Source: Mesoflavibacter zeaxanthinifaciens DSM 18436
Lineage (GTDB): Bacteria; Bacteroidota; Bacteroidia; Flavobacteriales; Flavobacteriaceae
Assembly (NCBI RefSeq): GCF_000422365.1
Contig: NZ_AULQ01000001.1
Location: 539,845-603,844 of the forward strand
DNA length: 64,000 bases
Direction: 5' to 3'
A model generated the notes under the pieces. It was not told the origin of the DNA. It saw only the letters and a program-made list of their open reading frames with translations, and did no database searches. Positions 1-9,588 of the stretch are shown in pieces; position 1 is the stretch's first letter; every line of letters begins with the position of its first letter. The translations under genes and the position numbers were made by a program.

Positions 1-3000
1 TTTTGAAAGTTGAAACTTTGGTCTTTCAAAATGACTTTTGTGTTATCCTGAAATTTATAATCAACCATCAAATAAGGCACACCTAATCCGCCATTATTAA
101 TTAATAATTCTCCATTAAAATTTGGTTGGTTAAGATTACCTACTACTTGAGTGTTTCCTGTAACCTTACCTCTTATATTGCTTAGAATTCCATCTAAAAA
201 TGGATTTAATGGTTTTAAACTAAAATCTCTAAACGCAATATCTAAATCTATAGAAGGCTCTTGTCCTGACACTTTTATATTACCATTGGCTTCAAAAGAG
301 TTTGTTACATCATCCTTTATTTTTGCATTTACCGTATAGTTTGATAAGTCTGAGTTTCCTTCAATTTTTGCATCAAAAGAACCTAGATATGTTTTGTTAA
401 GTTCTAAATTATCTATGGTGATGTTAGAACTTGGTAAATAACTACCGTTTTCTTGTAATACATTAAGTTTTCCATTAATCGTACCTGCAAGACTTAAACT
501 ATCAATCTCTGGAATAATTTTATTTAAATCTACATCTTTAAAATTAAGGTTTAAGTCTTTGTAGGTAGAGTCTTTTAAAACACCTGCTAACTTAATTTCT
601 TCATTTTGATGGTTAAGTAAAATGTCTTCAATTTTAAAATCTTTAAAATCTCTATCAAAAATTATTTTATTAAAGTTGTTACGGTCTTCATTAATATGCC
701 AATTATTACCTTTAAAGGTGACATCGCTCTTTTTAAAACCTACAACCGAATTGTTGTCTTGATCTATTGTATGATAAAAACTTAAATCGTAAAGGTCATC
801 ATTTCGTTTACCTCCTTTAAATTCGCTACGCATATAAAGCGTATCATTTAAGGTTACATTAATTAAGTTGAATTTTGAAATATTGTAGACGTTTGTATTT
901 ATACTATCAATTTCTACGTAAGTATTAAATAATGGATTGTTGTTATCTACTTGTATCTCAATTTCGTTAGCAAAATATTCTAATAGCTTTATTTTTGGTG
1001 ATTTAAAGGTTAACTCAAACTCTTTTTCGTTACTTTCTACTCTTCCTCTTATAAATGTATTTGGTGCTAACTCTACCTCTGGTAAGAATACTTCTACTAT
1101 TTTATTATAAATTTTAAAATTGAAATCTATATATTGATTACCTTCTATCTTATTAGGCTTGTAATTTGTGTATATACTTTTTAAAGAGTTTTCAAAAAGC
1201 AACTCTAAATCATTAAATTTAAAGTTTCCGCTTAAGCTACCTTCAATAATTTCGGGAGAGTTTATATCTATTATATGTTCGTTATCAATAAATTGAGAGT
1301 TAATTTCGAAATCCTTAAAATTATATGTATCATTTTCATTTTTATAGGTAGTATTTTTAAATTGAATGTATCCTACTGCATCATCAATAGTGTTTGCATT
1401 CATTTTCATTTCTACAATTCCTGAAAATTCAGACTGTTCGTCTCTATTATAAAAATTTAAAGTTTTTAGGTTGGCATAATCTACATTAGCAATAAAGTCA
1501 AAAGTGTTTACTTTTTGAGATAAATCTGCTAATCCGTTAAATTCTAATTTTAAATTTTGATCGTTAACAACAAGCTTACCATTAAATTTGCTCTGCTTAT
1601 AAACACCATTAACAGCAATGTTTTGGTAATTATAAGCATTGTAGTTTATACTATAAACATCACCTTTTAATTGTGTAGATAAGTTTTCTTTTTTAAACCC
1701 AACACCATCTACTTCTACATTTAGAGATGTTGTTGTTAATTTAGGATCGTCTAATAATTTGCCTATATTAAATTGATCTAAAATAATGGTTCCTCTATAA
1801 GAAGCGTTATCAATATTATTAACATTATACATCTTTAAATCTGAGTCTACATACCCTAAATCTGTGATAATCTCTAAATCTGCAATTATATTATCTGGCG
1901 TTACATGGCTTGTCCCTTTTGCTGTAAAATTACCTAGCTTATCAAAAATTGAAGGTATGGCTTCGCCTAAAACATTAGGTAACAACGCTTTTAAATCTCT
2001 ATAATTTGAAGACAGATTAGTAAAGCTTCCATCCATTTCAAAATTATTAGCTTCACTATTAAAAAGGTTTTTAAAATTTATATCACCATAAATTTTAGTG
2101 TTACTACTTGTGTTTAATCTTAAATTTGTAGTGTTTAAATTATTTAAAGTCCCTGAAAGTTTAGTACTAAAGTTAACTCTTTGATTAGTACCAAATTCAT
2201 TATAAAATTTATTTAAATCATCAAGTAATATGCTAGCTTCTGTAAAATTTGCATCTACATTTACTTTATCTTCAAAATCTTTAAAATCTTCTCTATTATA
2301 ATTAAAATTTAAATTTCCCTCTACATAAGATGCTTTGGTTTTAATACTTAAATCATCAAAACGCATTTGTGTTAAAGTATAAGAGAAGTTTGTTGATAAA
2401 TTTTGAAGTGCTAAACCACGATTATCTACAAATTGCATGGTATTAATACGTGCACTTACATCACTTCCATCAATTAAAAAGTTTGTTGCATTTATGTTTA
2501 AATTATCAAACTGAAGTATTTTTGGTGTCTCTTTATTCTCATCAATCATTCTAAACACACCATTATTTATGGTAATATCACTAGAAGACATTAAAAAAGA
2601 ACTTTTAGATGTTTTAGGTTGGTCATCATCAAATCTTGCTACAAAAACATCTAGATTAGTATCAGTTTCATCTTTGTAGGTTTTAATATTAAACACCAAA
2701 TCATCTAAACTTATATCGCCAAAATTTAATGTGCCATCATAAAGATTCTTAAAATTAATTATAGAAGTTTTAATCTCTGATGCACTAATTAAAGTATCTA
2801 GTTTGTAATCTTTTATTAAAACACCTTTTATCTGTACATCTCCATTAAAAGCAAGACCAACTTTATCTATATTAATATTAGTCTTAAAATCTTGATTTAA
2901 TCTATCTGTAGCATATTTACCTATCTTTGTTTGTACAGCAGGTATTGATAACACAAGCATTAAAATAATAAATAGCAATACAATTATTGCTATTATCTTA

Positions 3001-3032
3001 CCAAATATTTTAAGTGCTTTTTTGATATTGAA
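1..3032 (-). CDS. tamB: TamB-like translocation/assembly protein, partial (C-terminus outside window)
   Basis: Long leftward open frame that leaves the window at base 1, so only about the first 1,000 residues are seen. It opens with lysines and a hydrophobic anchor, then IPAVQTKIGKYATD and a repetitive beta-rich body (many short D/N/S-rich strands), which fits the inner-membrane-anchored, periplasm-spanning AsmA/TamB family that helps move lipids or outer-membrane proteins. At the left edge it reads VDYKFQDNTKVILKDQ, close to the conserved C-terminal TamB domain. The frame is open from a TAA at 3033-3035, but has no ATG before position 2960, where it would cut into the membrane anchor; candidates are ATC at 3026, TTG at 2978, or ATG at 2960. 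The end given here is the limit of the open frame. It is divergent from tsaD, an arrangement common in this family. Confidence 0.85.
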
Positions 3033-3058
3033 TTAAAATTATAATTTTAAAAGAAATC

Positions 3059-3114
3059 TTACATTTGCATATACGTTAACAAATGTAATCTAGTTGTTAA
3101 TTAACACTTCAAAA
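3059..3114. promoter_or_regulatory. Divergent promoter region tamB/tsaD with a 9-bp inverted repeat
   Basis: TTACATTTG at 3059-3067 and CAAATGTAA at 3080-3088 form a perfect 9-bp inverted repeat with a 12-base spacer. Each arm contains a Bacteroidota -7 box (TACATTTG), one facing right towards tsaD and one facing left towards tamB. The leftward box has a matching TTTG -33 element at 3113-3110 with a 22-base spacer; the rightward box lacks a clear -33 element. The promoter role is inferred from consensus only. Confidence 0.5.
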
Positions 3115-3143
3115 TTAACAATTATTATGCCTAAAAAAAGCTA

Positions 3144-4166
3144 ATGAACTCACAAAATATTTATATCCTTGGTATTGAGAGCTCTTGCGACGATACTGCT
3201 GCTGCTGTAATCCATAACGGAAAAATTTTAAGTAACATTATTGCTAATCAAAAAATACATGAAGAATATGGCGGCGTTGTGCCAGAATTAGCCAGTCGTG
3301 CTCACCAACAAAATATTGTTCCTGTTGTTGACCAAGCACTTAAAAAAGCTGGAGTTACCAAAGATCAATTAAGTGCAGTAGCTTTTACAAAAGGTCCAGG
3401 ACTTATGGGAAGCTTGTTAGTTGGTACATCTTTTGCAAAATCTTTGGCATATGGATTAAACATACCTTTAATAGACGTAAACCATATGCAAGCACATATT
3501 TTAGCGCATTTTATAGATGAAGTAGGTTTTGATAAACCACCTTTTCCGTTCTTAGCAATGACTATTTCTGGTGGACATACTCAAATTGTAAAAGTGAATA
3601 ATCACTTTGATATGGAAGTTATTGGCGAAACTATAGACGATGCTGTTGGCGAAGCGTTTGATAAAAGTGGAAAATTATTAGGTTTAGGTTATCCTGCAGG
3701 ACCAGAAATTGACAAACGTGCTAAATTAGGTAATCCACAAGCTTTTAAATTTAGTAAACCAAAAGTAGACGGACTTAATTTTAGTTTTTCAGGTTTAAAA
3801 ACGGCTATTCTTTATTTTATTCAACGTGAAGTAAAAAATAACCCAAATTTTATAGAAGAAAATCTAAACGATATTTGCGCTAGCATACAATACACCATTA
3901 TTGGTATTCTAACCGATAAATTAAAAAAAGCAAGCAAAGAAACAGGCATTAAATACATAGCAATTGGTGGTGGCGTTTCAGCAAATTCTGGAATACGACA
4001 AGCCTTAAAAGATGGCGAATCTAAACACGGTTGGACAACATATGTGCCTAAATTTGAATTTACCACAGACAATGCAGCTATGATTGCTATTGTTGGCTAT
4101 TTAAAATATTTAGATAAAGATTTTACTACACAAAATGTAATGGCTAATGCAAGACTAAAAATCTAA
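3144..4166 (+). CDS. tsaD: tRNA N6-adenosine threonylcarbamoyltransferase TsaD
   Basis: Catalytic subunit that transfers the threonylcarbamoyl group to A37 of ANN-decoding tRNAs, acting with TsaB and TsaE in the cytoplasm. The 340 residues match the usual bacterial length. Seen in the sequence: GIESSCDDT at residues 10-18, the metal-binding pair H114 and H118 in NHMQAH, SGGHTQ near 144, and the C-terminal IGGGVSANS and TDNAAMIA motifs of the ASKHA fold. It starts about 110 bases from the divergent tamB frame and is followed by a 91-base gap with a long T-rich stretch. tsaB is not in this window. Identification is secure. Confidence 0.98.
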   Translation: MNSQNIYILGIESSCDDTAAAVIHNGKILSNIIANQKIHEEYGGVVPELASRAHQQNIVPVVDQALKKAGVTKDQLSAVAFTKGPGLMGSLLVGTSFAKSLAYGLNIPLIDVNHMQAHILAHFIDEVGFDKPPFPFLAMTISGGHTQIVKVNNHFDMEVIGETIDDAVGEAFDKSGKLLGLGYPAGPEIDKRAKLGNPQAFKFSKPKVDGLNFSFSGLKTAILYFIQREVKNNPNFIEENLNDICASIQYTIIGILTDKLKKASKETGIKYIAIGGGVSANSGIRQALKDGESKHGWTTYVPKFEFTTDNAAMIAIVGYLKYLDKDFTTQNVMANARLKI

Positions 4167-4257
4167 TTTTGTTAATAACGTTTTAAAAAAGCCTATCTAC
4201 AACATCTTTTTTTTGTTTTTTTGTTCTATCAAAACTAAAATTCTAAAAATTTAATTA

Positions 4258-4884
4258 ATGAAATATCTACTTACAGTAACACTAGCTTTAATCACTTTTA
4301 CAGCAACTGCTCAAAAAAAACTGATTAAAAGTTTAGATACTATTACCAACACAGAACAAGCAGAAAAATTTTTAGAAACCAAAAAATCTAGAAAAAACAA
4401 GATCCTTATTTTTAATGAAGAAAAGCACCAATCCAAACTAGCTAACGCATTATTAAGCACATCTGTTGGTAGCACAAAAGTGGTTAAAGGTGAATTTGAT
4501 ACGACAGTTTACAAAGTCATAGAAAAAGATAACCAACGTCATTACAGACTAAGTTACGTGTATTTAGATGGTAATAAATTAGATGCCGAAACCATTGTAA
4601 AATATAAAAACGAAATCCTTCAATCTTACGAAGATGGTGTTAGGTTTGATGATTTAGCAAAAAAATATTCAATGGATAAAAATGCGTTACGTGGTGGCGA
4701 TTCTGGTTGGTTAAAAGAAGGTAATCTTCCTGTTGAAGTAGAAACCGAAGCGTTTAATCTAGAACACAAAGTAGGACAAATTTACACGGTTAGAATACCA
4801 GAGCCACAAGCTTATTTTGTAATTTTAAAAACGCACAGAATTAAAAAAATTAAAGAAATTAAAGTTTTAAAAGTTATAGATTAA
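4258..4884 (+). CDS. Secreted parvulin-type (PpiC) peptidyl-prolyl isomerase
   Basis: 208 residues beginning with a signal peptide (MKYLLTVTLALITFTATAQ), so it should act in the periplasm. Residues about 90-200 carry a parvulin/rotamase-like core: the helix FDDLAKKYSMDKNALRGGDSGWL followed by a strand region ending in YFVILKTHRI, typical of PpiC domains that catalyse proline cis/trans isomerisation during folding of envelope proteins. The N-terminal 80 residues are a charged, family-specific region. It stands alone between tsaD and a small secreted protein. Whether it is catalytically active cannot be told from the motif alone. Confidence 0.75.
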   Translation: MKYLLTVTLALITFTATAQKKLIKSLDTITNTEQAEKFLETKKSRKNKILIFNEEKHQSKLANALLSTSVGSTKVVKGEFDTTVYKVIEKDNQRHYRLSYVYLDGNKLDAETIVKYKNEILQSYEDGVRFDDLAKKYSMDKNALRGGDSGWLKEGNLPVEVETEAFNLEHKVGQIYTVRIPEPQAYFVILKTHRIKKIKEIKVLKVID

Positions 4885-4975
4885 TTATAAAGAATAATTT
4901 AGCTTTTAATCGTATAAATTACTGTTAGTTAATAGTTTGACGTAACTTACATTAGTAAACGTAAAACAAGCTATT

Positions 4976-5194
4976 ATGAAACTATTTTTAATTAAAGCGA
5001 TGGTAACTGTATCGTTATTACCATTAGCTTTTTCCCTTAATTCTGGTAAAAAACCAAATAACGACAAAAAAATTACAATTTGTCATGTTCCGCCAGGTAA
5101 TCCTGGAAATATGCATAAAATAACAATAAGTAATAACGCATTACAAACACATTTAGATCATGGAGATTTTATTTGTACAGGACAAGACCAATAA
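4976..5194 (+). CDS. Small secreted protein with CHVPPGNP...HLDHGD motif
   Basis: 72 residues: a signal peptide (about residues 1-20, ending near LAFS), a short lysine/asparagine linker, then a compact motif ICHVPPGNPGNMHKI followed by HLDHGDFIC. The spacing of two cysteines, histidines and the HLxHGD end is a motif I recognise from many exported proteins of environmental bacteria, usually as one module of a larger protein; no function is known to me. Here it makes up nearly the whole mature protein. The histidine/cysteine content suggests metal binding or a disulfide, which is inference. A strong terminator follows at 5213-5250. Confidence 0.7.
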   Translation: MKLFLIKAMVTVSLLPLAFSLNSGKKPNNDKKITICHVPPGNPGNMHKITISNNALQTHLDHGDFICTGQDQ

Positions 5195-5212
5195 TTAAAA
5201 TTTATTAAAATA

Positions 5213-5250
5213 AAGAGTCTTATTTTATCCAAAAGTAAGACTCTTTTTTA
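5213..5250 (+). terminator. Rho-independent terminator
   Basis: AAGAGTCTTA pairs with TAAGACTCTT across a 13-base loop, followed by a T-run, directly downstream of the small secreted protein gene. The T-run overlaps TATTTTTG (5249-5256), a possible -7 box for rsmE. Confidence 0.85.
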
Positions 5251-5272
5251 TTTTTGTATTTTTAAAAATTAT

Positions 5273-5977
5273 ATGCAGTTATTCTATAATTCAGATATTT
5301 CAGAACAAAACAATACGTTTACTTTTCCTAAAGACGAAAGCAGACACATTGTAAAAGTTTTACGTAAAAAAGTTGGTGATATTCTTTATATCACTAACGG
5401 AAACGGATTTCTGTTTACTGCAAAAATCACTATTGCAGATCAAAAAAACTGCGTGGTAAGTATCGAAAATTCCGAATTTAAAAAACCAACAGATTACAAA
5501 CTTCATTTAGCTGTTGCACCAACAAAAATGAATGACCGCTACGAATGGTTTTTAGAAAAAGCTACCGAAATTGGCATTACTAGCATCACGCCTATTTTTT
5601 GCGATCATTCCGAAAGAAAAAATGTAAAATTAGATCGTTTTGAAAAAATTTTACAATCGGCAATGAAACAATCGCTTCATTTATATCTGCCAACTTTAAA
5701 TCAACCTATATCTTTTAAAGACTATATAAATCAAGGTTTTTCTGGAGATTTATTTATCGCGCATTGCGAAGAAACAGATAAAAAATCATTAAAAAGCGAA
5801 ATTAAACCCAACACAGAAATCACAATTTTAATTGGTCCTGAAGGCGATTTTTCTGTTAATGAAATTGAAACAGCAATAAAAAATAAATTTATTCCTGTAA
5901 CTTTGGGTAATACGCGTTTACGTACAGAAACTGCTGCTATTGTTGCCTGTCACAGCGTTGCTTTTATAAACGAATAA
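5273..5977 (+). CDS. rsmE: 16S rRNA (uracil1498-N3)-methyltransferase RsmE
   Basis: 234-residue SPOUT-class methyltransferase that modifies U1498 of 16S rRNA using S-adenosylmethionine. The N-terminal PUA-like part has the typical SRHIVKVLR segment (about residues 24-32). The C-terminal knot shows LIGPEGDFSVNEIE and LGNTRLRTETAA, the motifs that bind the cofactor. Length matches the family. A TATTTTTG box at 5249-5256 would put transcription start only about ten bases before the ATG. The next gene begins two bases after its stop, so the two are probably co-transcribed. Confidence 0.96.
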   Translation: MQLFYNSDISEQNNTFTFPKDESRHIVKVLRKKVGDILYITNGNGFLFTAKITIADQKNCVVSIENSEFKKPTDYKLHLAVAPTKMNDRYEWFLEKATEIGITSITPIFCDHSERKNVKLDRFEKILQSAMKQSLHLYLPTLNQPISFKDYINQGFSGDLFIAHCEETDKKSLKSEIKPNTEITILIGPEGDFSVNEIETAIKNKFIPVTLGNTRLRTETAAIVACHSVAFINE

Positions 5978-5979
5978 TT

Positions 5980-6621
5980 ATGAAGTTTAAACTTATCTTA
6001 TGTTTTTGTCTGTGTTCTATCTTTGGGTTTTCTCAAGATTTAGCAGTCTTAAAATATAAAGGTGGCGGCGATTGGTATAGTAATCCAACTGCTTTACCAA
6101 ACTTAATCAAGTTTTGTAACGAAAACATTGATACAGCGATGAACACAAAACCAGAAGTTGTTGAAGCTGGCAGTATTGATATTTTTCAATATCCAATGCT
6201 TCACATGACTGGTCACGGAAACGTTATTTTTGATGATGCTGAAGCTGAAAACATTAGAAACTATCTTATTTCTGGCGGATTTCTTCACATTGATGATAAT
6301 TACGGAATGCAGCCTTACGTTGTAGAAGCTTTAAAAAAAGTATTTCCAAATCAAGAGTTGGCAGAATTACCTAATACACACGAGATTTTTAGCGCAGCAT
6401 TTCAATTTAAAGATGGTTTACCAAAAATACACGAACACGATGGTAAAAGACCACAAGCTTTTGGATTGTATCATGAAGACAGATTACTGGTTTTATTTAC
6501 TTTTGAAAGTGATTTAGGTGATGGTTGGGAAGATCAGGAAGTACACAATGATCCTGAAGACGTGCGTTTAAAAGCTTTAAAAATGGGCGCAAACATTGTA
6601 AAATATGCGTTTGAACATTAA
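5980..6621 (+). CDS. DUF4159 domain-containing secreted protein
   Basis: 213 residues with an N-terminal signal peptide (MKFKLILCFCLCSIFGFSQ). The mature part matches DUF4159: LKYKGGGDWYSNPTALPNL near the start, then YPMLHMTGHGNVIFDD and YLISGGFLHIDDNYG, and a late DDRLLVLFTFESDLGDGWE-like acidic segment. The fold resembles ThuA/glutamine-amidotransferase-like domains, but no reaction has been assigned to it that I know of. It follows rsmE by two bases, a pairing I recall as recurrent in Flavobacteriia; this suggests shared expression rather than shared function. Confidence 0.88.
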   Translation: MKFKLILCFCLCSIFGFSQDLAVLKYKGGGDWYSNPTALPNLIKFCNENIDTAMNTKPEVVEAGSIDIFQYPMLHMTGHGNVIFDDAEAENIRNYLISGGFLHIDDNYGMQPYVVEALKKVFPNQELAELPNTHEIFSAAFQFKDGLPKIHEHDGKRPQAFGLYHEDRLLVLFTFESDLGDGWEDQEVHNDPEDVRLKALKMGANIVKYAFEH

Positions 6622-6623
6622 AA

Positions 6624-6776
6624 ATGGATGATTTAATAACAGCTCTTATTGACTTTATTTTTTTAAATTCAGATTATGATCAAAAAAACTCATATACTCA
6701 AATATTAAAAACTCTTTTTAAAGTTGTTATATTTTTAATAATAGCAACTATCATTTTATATTTCATATTAAAATAA
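6624..6776 (+). CDS. Small membrane protein, 50 residues, unknown
   Basis: A 51-codon frame (ATG at 6624, TAA at 6774) lies two bases after the DUF4159 gene and 13 bases before the SpoU methyltransferase gene, so it fits neatly in the operon. The product has an acidic, polar first half (MDDLITALIDF, then NSDYDQKN) and a single C-terminal hydrophobic helix of about 18 residues (VVIFLIIATIILYFIL). No family is recognised. The tight spacing and well-formed tail-anchor pattern support it being real, but AT-rich DNA readily yields such helices. Confidence 0.5.
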   Translation: MDDLITALIDFIFLNSDYDQKNSYTQILKTLFKVVIFLIIATIILYFILK

Positions 6777-6789
6777 ATCTAAACTCCAT

Positions 6790-7296
6790 TTGCAACTAAA
6801 CCATTACAATACCAACTTTAAACAACAAACATTTCCTATTACCATTGTTTGTCAAAATGTAACTAACGCGCCTAATATTGGTAGTTTATTCAGGACTTCA
6901 GATGCATTTGGTGTAAAAGAATTAGTGTTTACAGGAACCGAAATTCCGTTAGGTAGAAAAATGACCAAAACGTCTAGAGCTACCGAAAAAGTTGTGAATT
7001 ATCAGGTTGTAGAAGATGCTTTCGGCTTTATTTCTAATTTAAAAAACGAAGGTCATCAAATTATTTCATTAGAAATTACAGATAATAGCCAAGCATTACA
7101 TAAATTTAATTTCAACTTAAATACGCCAATTGTATTAGTGATTGGTGATGAAAATTTTGGAGTTTCAGATAATATTTTAAGCATTAGTGACGCTATTATT
7201 CACATAGATATGTTTGGTCAAAATAGCAGCATGAATGTGGTACAAGCTACTAGTATTGCACTTTACCAAATAACTAAACAACTAAGCCACAAATAG
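6790..7296 (+). CDS. TrmH/SpoU-family RNA methyltransferase
   Basis: 168 residues of the SPOUT superfamily, transferring a methyl group from S-adenosylmethionine to a ribose in tRNA or rRNA. All three motifs are present: NAPNIGSLFRTSDAFGV near residue 27, LVIGDENFGVSD near 118, and FGQNSSMNVVQATSIALY near 140. The only start that keeps the N-terminal strand is TTG at 6790; the next in-frame ATG lies beyond motif 1. The short length resembles TrmL or single-domain TrmH enzymes lacking an RNA-binding extension. Substrate is not known. Confidence 0.88.
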   Translation: MQLNHYNTNFKQQTFPITIVCQNVTNAPNIGSLFRTSDAFGVKELVFTGTEIPLGRKMTKTSRATEKVVNYQVVEDAFGFISNLKNEGHQIISLEITDNSQALHKFNFNLNTPIVLVIGDENFGVSDNILSISDAIIHIDMFGQNSSMNVVQATSIALYQITKQLSHK

Positions 7297-7310
7297 TTTA
7301 TCTTTACGTT

Positions 7311-8405
7311 ATGACATCAAAAACTATCTCTAACGGAATCCTTCGTGCTGTAGCTATAATTATAGGTGTAGTACTTTTAGGTTGGTTTATTTATAAAGTA
7401 CAAAGCGTAATTGTTTACCTTGCTATTGCTGGTGTTGTAGCTTTATTAGGTAGACCTATTGTTGTGTTTTTAAAAAGCAAATTAAAATTTAACGACACAC
7501 TTGCTGTTGTATTTACAATTACTCTCTTTTTGATCTTTATTTTTGGTATTATAAGTCTATTTATTCCTTTAATAATTGAGCAAGGTAACAATTTGTCACT
7601 ATTAGATATTGATGAGTTACAAAAAAACATAGAAAATTTATACGTAGAAGCAATTAGCCATTTTGGATTAAATACTTCTGATGTTGAAGCGTCTTTAAAA
7701 GATTCAAAATTTATGTCTAATCTCAATTTTGGATTTATTCCAGACTTTTTAAATTCGGTTATTTCTGGTTTTGGTAGCTTTAGTATGGGATTATTTTCTG
7801 TGTTATTTATTTCGTTTTTCTTCCTTAAAGACAGTAAATTAATGAGCAATGGATTAATTACCATATTACCTAAAAAACACGAAAAAAAACTTAGAAAATC
7901 GTTTGTTACGATTAGAGATTTACTAACTAGATATTTTGGCGGGTTGTTATTACAGCTACTTATATTATTTACAATATACTCTATCGTATTGTTCATTTTT
8001 GGTATAGAAAACGCTATAATAATAGCTACACTTTGTGCTTTACTTAATGTTATTCCTTATTTAGGTCCTGTAATTAGCGCAGCTTTATTAATATTATTAA
8101 GCATGTCTAGTAATTTAGGCGAAAGCTTTAGCGATGTAATTTTACCAAAAACCATTTATGTTATGATTGGTTTTATTATCGCACAATTAGTAGATAACTT
8201 TTTTAGTCAACCTTTTATTTTCTCTAAAAGTGTAAAATCTCATCCATTAGAAATCTTTTTAGTAATCATTATTGCTGGACTAATTTCTGGTATTGTTGGA
8301 CTAATTATAGCTATTCCAGTTTATACTGCAATAAAAGTAATTGCTAAAGAATTTCTAAGTGAATATCGTGTTGTAAACAAGCTTACAGAAGGATTAAATG
8401 ATTAG
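7311..8405 (+). CDS. AI-2E family transporter (PerM/YdiK-like)
   Basis: 364-residue integral membrane protein with about eight hydrophobic segments: two pairs at the N-terminus, a polar periplasmic or cytoplasmic stretch at about 95-145, then a C-terminal bundle containing NVIPYLGPVISA, a family signature. The family was named for proposed autoinducer-2 export, but many members act as ion antiporters or have no known substrate. The last eight bases overlap the next gene, so translation may be coupled. The name should be read as a family label only. Confidence 0.85.
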   Translation: MTSKTISNGILRAVAIIIGVVLLGWFIYKVQSVIVYLAIAGVVALLGRPIVVFLKSKLKFNDTLAVVFTITLFLIFIFGIISLFIPLIIEQGNNLSLLDIDELQKNIENLYVEAISHFGLNTSDVEASLKDSKFMSNLNFGFIPDFLNSVISGFGSFSMGLFSVLFISFFFLKDSKLMSNGLITILPKKHEKKLRKSFVTIRDLLTRYFGGLLLQLLILFTIYSIVLFIFGIENAIIIATLCALLNVIPYLGPVISAALLILLSMSSNLGESFSDVILPKTIYVMIGFIIAQLVDNFFSQPFIFSKSVKSHPLEIFLVIIIAGLISGIVGLIIAIPVYTAIKVIAKEFLSEYRVVNKLTEGLND

Positions 8406-9588
8406 TTTCAATAAAGAAATACTAAATATTGAAATTCAAGAATTTATAAAAAATAATATTAATTCAAATATCTCTGAATTAATATTGAAAGGTCTACCCT
8501 TTCCTTCTGAAATTTCTTCTGAAATTATTAATCAAATTGAAGCCAAAAACCGTTGCAAAAACAAGCTGAACACTTGGTTTGAAACTGATAATATTTACTA
8601 TCCAAACAAGCTTAATATTGAGCAAACATCTTCTGAAATTACCGCTAAACACAAAGCGTCTTTAATCAAAGGAAAAAGCCTAATTGATGTAACTGGCGGA
8701 TTTGGTGTAGACTGTTTTTACTTTGCTAAACAAATTGAAAGTGTAACACATTGTGAGCTTAATAACGATTTATCTAAAATTGTCGCTCACAATAATTCCG
8801 TTTTTAAAATTGAAAATATAGATTGTGTTGCTACAAATGGAATAGATTACATCATAAATAACGATACTATATACGACTGGATTTACATTGATCCTTCACG
8901 TCGTAACGATGCAAAAGGTAAAGTATTTATGTTGTCTGATTGTTTACCTAATGTCCCGCAACATTTAGATAATCTATTCAAAAAAACTAATAACATCATG
9001 ATTAAAACATCACCGTTATTAGACATTTCTTTGGGCATAAAAGAACTTGATTTTGTAAAAGAAATTCATTGTATTGCGGTAAATAATGAGGTCAAAGAAC
9101 TGTTATGGATTTTAGACAAAGGTTTTGACCAATCAGTTAAAATTATAACCACAAATATTAAAAAGGATAAAAAACATAATTTCGAGTTTTATTTAGATGA
9201 AGAAGCTAATGCAACGGTTAATTACAGTAAGCCACTAACCTATTTATACGAGCCAAATTCGGCAGTATTAAAATCTGGAGCGTTTAATAGCGTTGCAGAA
9301 CAATTAAGTGTGTTTAAACTACATAAACATTCGCATTTATACACAAGTGAGCAATTAATAGATTTCCCTGGAAGACGTTTTAAAATTGAAACAATTGCGC
9401 CTTACAACAAGAAAAAGTTTAAACAACAATTTAAACTAGATAAAGCTAACTTTACAACTAGAAACTTCCCTGAAACTGTTGCACAATTAAGACAAAAACT
9501 TAAAGTTAAAGATGGCGGAACTGACTATTTGTTTTTTACTACAGATGAAGACAACAACAAAATAGTGATTCACTGCACAAAAGCTTAA
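8398..9588 (+). CDS. Class I SAM-dependent methyltransferase, PG_1098/THUMP-like type
   Basis: 396 residues. An N-terminal helical region is followed by a Rossmann methyltransferase core: LIDVTGGFGVDCFYFAK (motif I, about residues 97-113), then VTHCELNNDL, and YDWIYIDPSRRNDAKGKVF where DPSRR takes the place of the DPPY loop. The C-terminal 130 residues match the ferredoxin-like and THUMP-like regions of the Bacteroidota family typified by PG_1098. A nucleic-acid substrate, probably rRNA or tRNA, is inferred. It overlaps the AI-2E gene by eight bases, and its stop codon overlaps the convergent stop of the phosphoesterase gene. Confidence 0.85.
   Translation: MISFNKEILNIEIQEFIKNNINSNISELILKGLPFPSEISSEIINQIEAKNRCKNKLNTWFETDNIYYPNKLNIEQTSSEITAKHKASLIKGKSLIDVTGGFGVDCFYFAKQIESVTHCELNNDLSKIVAHNNSVFKIENIDCVATNGIDYIINNDTIYDWIYIDPSRRNDAKGKVFMLSDCLPNVPQHLDNLFKKTNNIMIKTSPLLDISLGIKELDFVKEIHCIAVNNEVKELLWILDKGFDQSVKIITTNIKKDKKHNFEFYLDEEANATVNYSKPLTYLYEPNSAVLKSGAFNSVAEQLSVFKLHKHSHLYTSEQLIDFPGRRFKIETIAPYNKKKFKQQFKLDKANFTTRNFPETVAQLRQKLKVKDGGTDYLFFTTDEDNNKIVIHCTKA

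Noticed and set aside
151..339. 62-residue plus-strand frame in the tamB region
   Set aside because: Shadow of the tamB-like gene on the minus strand, with low-complexity composition.
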